A stretch of 6,334 nt of DNA. It comes from Dehalococcoidia bacterium. GTDB taxonomy: Bacteria; Chloroflexota; Dehalococcoidia; GIF9; UBA5629. The notes under the pieces were generated by a model. The model was not told where the DNA came from, made no database searches, and saw only the letters and a program-made list of their open reading frames with translations. Positions 1 to 4,403 of the stretch are shown piece after piece (position 1 is the first letter of the stretch; every line of letters starts with the position of its first letter). The translations under genes and the position numbers were made by a program. The stretch is from NCBI GenBank assembly GCA_014384515.1, contig JACNFS010000092.1, forward strand, positions 9,380-15,713. Direction: 5' to 3'.

Positions 1-830
1 GCCAGGCGTTTGCCTTTCCCCCAAGCTTCCAATACCGGCAGCAGGTCATCGAGATGTGTGGATGCCAGTCCCATCGTGGAGTAGGGGAGGGCATATTCGT
101 TAGCATTAAAGGCAATCGCCAGACCGCCAGCGTTGTCAACAGCCTGAAGCATCTTGAAATCAGTGATACTGTCGCCGACTACTACCCAGTTGGACAAAGG
201 CTTGTCTTGAGCTTGGGCAAAACGCTCCAGGGCCTCTACCTTGCGCTGTCCACCTACAGGTCTCACCTGCTCCAGAAGCACACCTAAATTGGTCTTTGGC
301 AGCTTCTTAAGGTAGAAATGGTCAAGGTTTTTCTTTATCCAGTCATCATCAATCGACTGCGTATCCAAAATGTTTTTCTCCATTGCTTCCAACAAGCGCA
401 ATTCATCTTTAGATAATGTTTGAGAAATCTTATCTAGTGGGAAAGAAGTACAGGCGACATTTTGGGAGAACATATTCAATTTGCGTGTTATATGCAAGGC
501 ATATTGCTCATAGCTGGTGCTGATGCAAAATATTTTCCAACCCTGGGTGCTGAGGCGGAAGATGAGTTCGGTAGCCCCGCTGGTCAGAGTTGCCTTTCTT
601 GCCAGTTTAGTAATATCCTCTTCCGTTATCTGGTGATATACCAGAAATGGAGCAATGAGGGCTAAAGTATCACCAGGTTCATAGTCTGGTCTGCCTTCCA
701 GCGTTAGTAAATCATCATAACGACTGATAACTTCGAAAACCTCGCCGCCACCGGGGGAAAGCTTCATAAGCTCATAGGCATTATCCTGGGTAGCCAACGG
801 ACCTTCGAGGTCAAAGCAGATTACGTTCAT
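1..830 (-). CDS. HAD-superfamily hydrolase, DLEGPL-type (3' end beyond window)
   Basis: An uninterrupted minus-strand frame starts with ATG at 830-828 and stays open for 276 codons to the left edge, so the C-terminus is missing. The protein begins MNVICFDLEGPLA. HAD motif I is D7-L-E9-G, with D7 as the predicted nucleophile. Glu9 occupies the position where most HAD phosphatases have the acid/base Asp. Motif II is probably S104 in IFCISTS, motif III is K197 in GGQRKVEAL, and motif IV is VVVGDSITDF with D220 and D224. After motif IV, GLAIAFNANEYAL resembles phosphoserine-phosphatase-like HADs. About 95 residues lie between motifs I and II, enough for a C1 cap, and another 93 lie between motifs II and III, which is long. 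From memory, the DLEGPL opening resembles an archaeal family labelled EhaR (energy-converting hydrogenase A subunit R) that also occurs in some Chloroflexota; this is unverified. The substrate is unknown. The start overlaps the upstream stop as ATGA, with a weak AGGG (839-836) five bases upstream. Fold assignment is confident, function is not. Confidence 0.88.
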   Translation of the reverse strand, partial: MNVICFDLEGPLATQDNAYELMKLSPGGGEVFEVISRYDDLLTLEGRPDYEPGDTLALIAPFLVYHQITEEDITKLARKATLTSGATELIFRLSTQGWKIFCISTSYEQYALHITRKLNMFSQNVACTSFPLDKISQTLSKDELRLLEAMEKNILDTQSIDDDWIKKNLDHFYLKKLPKTNLGVLLEQVRPVGGQRKVEALERFAQAQDKPLSNWVVVGDSITDFKMLQAVDNAGGLAIAFNANEYALPYSTMGLASTHLDDLLPVLEAWGKGKRL

Positions 831-1645
831 TTCATCCCTACCATTTCTTTTATTTTGTTGCTGAGGTCATATCCGGCTATTGGCTTTCTTTGACTGTCAA
901 ATATCTTGCCAGCCTCTATCCTGATTTCGCTTTTGCTGAAAGCTCTCAGCGTTGACACGATGAGCGGAAACTCTCTGGCAAGCCCGTGCTGGCGGATAAG
1001 TCGGAATAGTGCGTTGTTTTCGCCCTGTTCCTTCTTTAGTTCGGCTATCGGGCGCCTGCTCATTTCTTGCCAGTATCTATCAAAAGGTTCGCCCGTGATG
1101 GGGAAAGTGCAGTAGGTTATCACTGGACCCCTATCCAGTTCCGGGGTGACCAAATGCATCATTACCCCCGATTCTTTGGAGTTGTTCTCTATTAGTGTCC
1201 AAATCACCTCTTGCCAGCTACCTTTAGGTCCGCCAGGAGTTGCCGGATGTAGATTGATCATATCATATCTGTAGCACATCTCCTCTCCGACGATAAGCAT
1301 GTAGCCGGCAAGAACGCAAAGGTCAGCGGAGAATCCCTGAAGCTTTCTCATAATCTCTCTGTCATATTCGAGACGCCACCGAGGTGATGTTTCAACTTTT
1401 GCTGTGGCTGCTACATCCTGTGTGGCTTGAAATCGCTTGGAGGAAAGGCAAACAAGCGGAATATGATAGCTATGGACTAGTTCAAAGAATGAGTCGCTGT
1501 CTCTTGATTCGCCTGGCTCTCGGTTGCTAAAGACGTAAGCAATCTCGCCTTCGATTTCGCCGCTTTGAATTCTCTCGCATACAACTTGCAGAAGCTGTCT
1601 GGCTGCTTCATCCCTGCCGGTGGAAAACCAACCGATAGTCAACAA
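827..1645 (-). CDS. Divergent PurN-like (GART-fold) formyltransferase family protein
   Basis: This 272-residue protein aligns by eye with glycinamide ribonucleotide formyltransferase (PurN) along its whole length. VFSNRE (38-43) matches the VFSNK segment. VLAGYM (111-116) matches VLAGFM. INLHP (130-134) supplies the catalytic Asn131 and His133, and TPELDRGPVI (167-176) supplies Asp171. The C-terminal KIFDSQRKPIAGYDLS (247-262) matches the PurN end. PurN transfers formyl from 10-formyltetrahydrofolate to GAR in purine synthesis. Two parts differ: the N-terminal phosphate loop GNGSN is replaced by STGRDEA (8-14), and the segment after INLHP reads ATPGGPKGSW instead of the usual LLP-YxG. It is also about 60 residues longer than E. 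coli PurN, with extra sequence around 72-100 and 195-222. These changes suggest a different formyl acceptor, or a PurN variant. The start is TTG at 1645 (a second TTG follows directly), chosen because AGGAG lies 8 bases upstream. It overlaps the PHP gene by 7 bases and its own stop overlaps the HAD start. Confidence 0.85.
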   Translation of the reverse strand: MLTIGWFSTGRDEAARQLLQVVCERIQSGEIEGEIAYVFSNREPGESRDSDSFFELVHSYHIPLVCLSSKRFQATQDVAATAKVETSPRWRLEYDREIMRKLQGFSADLCVLAGYMLIVGEEMCYRYDMINLHPATPGGPKGSWQEVIWTLIENNSKESGVMMHLVTPELDRGPVITYCTFPITGEPFDRYWQEMSRRPIAELKKEQGENNALFRLIRQHGLAREFPLIVSTLRAFSKSEIRIEAGKIFDSQRKPIAGYDLSNKIKEMVGMK

Positions 1646-2304
1646 GGGGACTTCTCCTGAGATAGGTGCTTCCTTAACCTAGTCCAGGTAGTGACAAAGT
1701 GACCTAACGGATTTGACCGATGACCGAAGATCTTTCCCTTAGCCAGGGATGTGAGGAATTCATCCTTCCCGTTGAACTCGGGCATCTCAACATAGGCATT
1801 GCCAATCTCAGAGGGTCTATGAGCATCGCTACCAGCACTGGCAAGCTTGCCGTATTTATGAGCCAGCCGCCATGCCTTAGATGAGTTGCGTACAGATAAG
1901 CTACGGGAATTGAAAACCTCGACAATATCAACCTGTGGCACGATGGTTTCGAAAGCTTTGTCTCTGAAGGCCGACAGCCGCAACGTGTCATAAGGGTGAG
2001 GTATGCCTACCAGCCCATCCTGAGCCTTAATTCGAGCTATAGCCTCCTTAATTGGCAATTTGTTAGGAATCTCTTCACTAAGAAACAGCCCCATGATTTC
2101 GCCAGAGAGAGTCAGAATTTCCTCAGCAACGATAATGGTGAAGGGAGCCATTTCCTTCAATCTTAGGGCTCCAGCAATGGTGCCATGGTCGGCTATGGCA
2201 AGACAGTTGATCCCAACTTCGAGGCAGCGTGCGATTATCTGCTCCAGAGGCGAAGCAGAATCGATAGAATAGGCAGTGTGAACATGAAGGTCGGCTTTTA
2301 CCAA
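1639..2304 (-). CDS. Short PHP-domain metal-dependent phosphoesterase (TrpH-like)
   Basis: A 221-residue protein of the PHP superfamily, trinuclear-metal phosphoesterases that include the DNA polymerase III PHP domain, histidinol phosphatase and the TrpH/YciV (RNase AM) group. The metal-binding motifs are complete and in order: D5-L-H7-V-H9, then A-D39-H40-G, then E61-E62, then P-H103-P, and finally G-S-D160-A-H162. EVFNSR (129-134) is typical of the TrpH-like branch, whose characterised members act on 3',5'-bisphosphate nucleotides or RNA 5' ends. This protein is clearly shorter than the usual TrpH length of about 280-290 residues and appears to be close to the bare barrel. Its substrate is therefore open. 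The start is TTG at 2304: an in-frame TAA lies 10-12 bases upstream (2316-2314), and the HVH motif begins at residue 7, leaving no other reasonable start. The gap after the efp stop is 4 bases, and the nearest purine-rich match (GGAGAGG, 2324-2318) is 13 bases away, so reinitiation after efp is plausible. Confidence 0.87.
   Translation of the reverse strand: MVKADLHVHTAYSIDSASPLEQIIARCLEVGINCLAIADHGTIAGALRLKEMAPFTIIVAEEILTLSGEIMGLFLSEEIPNKLPIKEAIARIKAQDGLVGIPHPYDTLRLSAFRDKAFETIVPQVDIVEVFNSRSLSVRNSSKAWRLAHKYGKLASAGSDAHRPSEIGNAYVEMPEFNGKDEFLTSLAKGKIFGHRSNPLGHFVTTWTRLRKHLSQEKSPC
1654..1658 (-). promoter_or_regulatory. Ribosome binding site of the formyltransferase-like gene
   Basis: AGGAG on the minus strand lies eight bases before the TTG at 1645 and within the last codons of the PHP gene. 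Two TTG codons are adjacent (1645 and 1642). The spacing suits either, and the first was chosen. This site is the main support for a non-ATG start, since no ATG or GTG lies near the expected N-terminus. Confidence 0.65.
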
Positions 2305-2308
2305 CGAT

Positions 2309-2869
2309 TCAGCTTATCCTCTCCAGATACGCTCCGGTGCGGGTGTCTACCTTGATAGTATCCCCGGTATTTATGAAAAAGGGGACGTGGATAGTGATAC
2401 CTGTCTCCATCGTAGCCGGCTTACTGCCAGCACTGGCTGTATTTCCCTTGAAGCCGGGGCCTGTCTCCGCAACCTGAAGCTCCACTGACACCGGTAGCTC
2501 TATGCCTATAGCCTCGCCCCTGTGAGTTACGATTTGCAGGTTCTGCCCTTCCTTCAAATAGCTCAGCGCCTCGTCGACCATAGATTTATCAAGCGGCATC
2601 TGCTCGAAAGTCTCGGTGTCCATGAAATAGTAGAGGCTGCCATCATTATAAAGATATTGGATAGGGCGGCGCTCAAGGAAGGCTCGGGCAAACTTCTGAC
2701 TGGCTTGAAAAACCCGTTCGGTAGTGTGACCGGCACGAATATCACGAAGCCTTAATCGAACCTGGGCCGAGCCTCGTGCCACTTTGATGTGTTGATAATC
2801 GAGGACTTGGTACAGTTGCCCGTCTAGTTCGACGGTGATTCCTTTTTTTAGCTCTCCAGCGTCAATCAT
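2309..2869 (-). CDS. efp: Elongation factor P, arginine-tip variant
   Basis: EF-P binds ribosomes stalled at consecutive prolines, between the P and E sites, and promotes peptide-bond formation. The 186 residues match the usual family length. The N-terminal KOW-like domain spans about 1-62 (GITVELDGQLYQVLDYQHIK), the central OB domain about 65-127, and the C-terminal OB domain about 129-185, which ends in the family signature around VPFFINTGDTIKVDTRTGAYLER. The loop that reaches the peptidyl-transferase centre reads KVARGSAQ, so the tip residue is Arg32 instead of the Lys of E. coli (K34) or B. subtilis (K32). The usual Pro-Gly before it is replaced by Val-Ala. ATG at 2869 overlaps the peptidase stop as TGATG, yet the gene also has its own strong Shine-Dalgarno sequence. 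It lies next to an Xaa-Pro peptidase gene, an arrangement also found in Bacillus. Confidence 0.97.
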   Translation of the reverse strand: MIDAGELKKGITVELDGQLYQVLDYQHIKVARGSAQVRLRLRDIRAGHTTERVFQASQKFARAFLERRPIQYLYNDGSLYYFMDTETFEQMPLDKSMVDEALSYLKEGQNLQIVTHRGEAIGIELPVSVELQVAETGPGFKGNTASAGSKPATMETGITIHVPFFINTGDTIKVDTRTGAYLERIS

Positions 2870-3960
2870 CAGACAATTACCTCCCCCTGGATATTCGCTG
2901 TTTTCTCTGCCTTGGTCAGGACTTTGAGCTTACCATCCTCCATCACCACTGTGTCCTCGATTCTAATTCCGCCCCAGCCAGCAATATAAATTCCAGGCTC
3001 GATAGTGAAAACCATCCCGTCAACTAGCGAATCTACGGAATTGGGACCGAGCCGTGGGGATTCATGAGCCTCCAGGCCAATGCCGTGTCCCAGACCGTGA
3101 CCAAAGGCCTCGCTGTAGTTTGCCTGATCGACAACTGTTCGGGCTAGTCGGTCAGCCTGGTCACCACTCATACCAGCTCCAATTGTAGCCAGAGCAGCTA
3201 GTTGTGCGCCCAAAACAATATCATAAATTCTAGAAAAAGTCTTGTCTTTTTTGCCCAAGCATAAAGTGCGGCTTAAGTCGCTGCAGTAACCGTCCACCCG
3301 GGCCCCCATGTCAATTACGACAGGCTCGCCCCGGAGAATAACTCGCTCGGAGGGTCTGGCATGAGGCAAGGCCGAGTTAGGGCCCGAAGCCACAATGATG
3401 TCAAAAGGTATAGTTTCGCTGCCTTCTACTCGGAGGAATTTCTCCAGTTCCCAAGCTATCTGCTTCTCTGTTGCCCCGGGACGGATTATTGATTTAGCAT
3501 AGTCAAGAGCAATGTCAGCTAGTCTCACCGCCTCAACAATGAATTGTAGTTCCTCTGGTTCCTTTACCGCGCGAAGGGATTCTACCAGACCAGCAGCCGG
3601 AATAAGCTGAAGTTGGTAGTGATCATTGCTTGTTCCTTTACATAGCTGATGGTAGGTGGCAAAAGTAATCTGGTCAGCTTCAAAGCCTACTTTCTTGAAT
3701 CTCGAATCTGAGGCCAATTTGGGCAGCCAACTCGCTATGTCACCTTTGATGTGAATAACGTCAAAATCCGGTGACTCCCTTTTGGCCTGTTCCACATAGC
3801 GGAAGTCCACGGCTAAAAGGGCCTTGCTAGCTGAAATGAGCAACCAACCTGTTGAGCCAGTGAATCCCGAAAGGTAACGCTGGTTTTCCGGCTGAGAAAC
3901 TAGAAGGGCATCAAATTCCTGGTGTGCTAGACTCTGACGCAGCTTTTCAAGTCGGCTCAC
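2869..3960 (-). CDS. M24B Xaa-Pro peptidase (aminopeptidase P / prolidase family, YqhT-like)
   Basis: A metallopeptidase expected to cleave the bond between any residue and proline, either at the N-terminus of peptides (aminopeptidase P) or in dipeptides (prolidase). Sequence alone does not decide which. The 363 residues match the short bacterial YqhT/PepQ-like form; E. coli PepP is longer, about 440. The N-terminal creatinase-like domain (about 1-130) contains NQRYLSGFTGSTGWLL and VDFRYVEQAK. The pita-bread catalytic domain (about 137-355) keeps all five dinuclear-metal ligands: D217 (VIDMGA), D228 (CSDLSRT), H291 (GHGLGHGIG), E321 (TIEPGIY) and E335 (RIEDTV). Auxiliary histidines H200 (LPHARPS) and H298 (EAHESPR) are also present. 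The start is GTG at 3960, forming a GTGA overlap with the aroQ stop, and AGGGAG (3976-3971) lies 10 bases upstream. Its position between aroQ and efp matches yqhS-yqhT-efp in Bacillus. Confidence 0.95.
   Translation of the reverse strand: MSRLEKLRQSLAHQEFDALLVSQPENQRYLSGFTGSTGWLLISASKALLAVDFRYVEQAKRESPDFDVIHIKGDIASWLPKLASDSRFKKVGFEADQITFATYHQLCKGTSNDHYQLQLIPAAGLVESLRAVKEPEELQFIVEAVRLADIALDYAKSIIRPGATEKQIAWELEKFLRVEGSETIPFDIIVASGPNSALPHARPSERVILRGEPVVIDMGARVDGYCSDLSRTLCLGKKDKTFSRIYDIVLGAQLAALATIGAGMSGDQADRLARTVVDQANYSEAFGHGLGHGIGLEAHESPRLGPNSVDSLVDGMVFTIEPGIYIAGWGGIRIEDTVVMEDGKLKVLTKAEKTANIQGEVIV
2879..2887 (-). promoter_or_regulatory. Strong ribosome binding site of efp
   Basis: On the minus strand the sequence reads GGGGGAGGT, nine bases before the efp ATG (2869). 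It is the closest match to a consensus Shine-Dalgarno in the window and sits inside the last codons of the Xaa-Pro peptidase gene. It suggests efp is translated strongly on its own and not only by coupling to the upstream gene, which would suit an abundant translation factor. Confidence 0.75.
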
Positions 3961-4403
3961 TCCCAGGTCTCTCCCTTCAGTTCGCCAACCAAAGTTCGCA
4001 GCCCAGCAACATATCCCCGCCAGCCCAATCCACTAATCTGGCCTTTGGCGATAGGAGCAATCACTGATTCTGCTCGCCAGTCTTCACGAGCATAAATGTT
4101 GGATAGATGTACCTCGATGACTGGCAAGCCGGTGTCAGCTAGAGCGTCTCGCAAAGAAAAGCTGTAGTGGGTAAGCGCCCCGGGATTGATGATTATGCCG
4201 TCGGCCTGAGAAGAATGTGTTTGGATGAAGTCGATAATCTTCCCCTCACTGTTGGACTGAAAGCTAACTATATCCACCCCTAGGCGCTCACCTTGCTTTT
4301 TTAGCACGGCATCAAGTTGCGGTAATGTTTTATCCCCATAAATGGCTTTATTCCGCTTGCCCAGCATATTAAGATTTGGTCCATTGATAACTAGGATTTT
4401 CAT
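3957..4403 (-). CDS. aroQ: 3-dehydroquinate dehydratase, type II
   Basis: Catalyses the third step of the shikimate pathway, 3-dehydroquinate to 3-dehydroshikimate, as a small flavodoxin-like protein that normally assembles into dodecamers. The 148 residues fit the family length of about 145-155. Conserved elements are GPNLNMLGKR (8-17, with Arg17 on the active-site lid), catalytic Tyr22 in IYG, the SNSEG turn (50-54), INPGALTHYS (72-81, with Asn73 and base-assisting His79), EVHLSN (97-102, with Glu97 and His99), and AREDWR (105-110). All expected catalytic residues are present. Trp109 replaces the common Phe in ARE-F-R, and AES replaces the usual HHS, which are mild variations. ATG at 4403 overlaps the topA stop as ATGA, with GGGAG seven bases upstream. 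The N-terminal methionine directly before the first beta strand confirms this start. Confidence 0.97.
   Translation of the reverse strand: MKILVINGPNLNMLGKRNKAIYGDKTLPQLDAVLKKQGERLGVDIVSFQSNSEGKIIDFIQTHSSQADGIIINPGALTHYSFSLRDALADTGLPVIEVHLSNIYAREDWRAESVIAPIAKGQISGLGWRGYVAGLRTLVGELKGETWE
3971..3976 (-). promoter_or_regulatory. Ribosome binding site of the Xaa-Pro peptidase gene
   Basis: AGGGAG on the minus strand lies ten bases before the GTG start at 3960, inside the end of aroQ. A second purine patch, GGGA, touches the start codon itself. It supports the GTG start and the four-base GTGA overlap with aroQ. Confidence 0.5.

Noticed and set aside
54..665. Two plus-strand open frames of 77 and 67 codons (54-287 and 462-665).
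   Set aside because: They lie entirely opposite the HAD gene, which has all four family motifs on the minus strand. Their translations show no recognisable domain.
906..1115. Plus-strand open frame of 69 codons.
   Set aside because: It is antisense to the conserved C-terminal part of the formyltransferase-like gene, and its product looks like random hydrophobic shadow sequence.
1704..2272. Open frames within the PHP gene, on the same strand in another frame (1704-1991) and on the plus strand (2060-2272).
   Set aside because: The PHP reading frame carries all metal-binding motifs across this span; the alternatives have none.
2305..2308. Search for a terminator or promoter at the only non-overlapping junction (efp/PHP).
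   Set aside because: Only 4 bases separate the genes, and no hairpin with a T-run or paired -35/-10 boxes is visible around them.
2522..2755. Open frames inside efp on both strands.
   Set aside because: EF-P is complete and continuous here, so these are frame shadows.
2843..2849. Run of seven A on the coding strand near the start of efp, considered as a slippage or frameshift site.
   Set aside because: It simply encodes the Lys-Lys of ELKKG, a position commonly polar in EF-P. The frame is intact on both sides, and no downstream stimulatory structure or alternative frame product is apparent.
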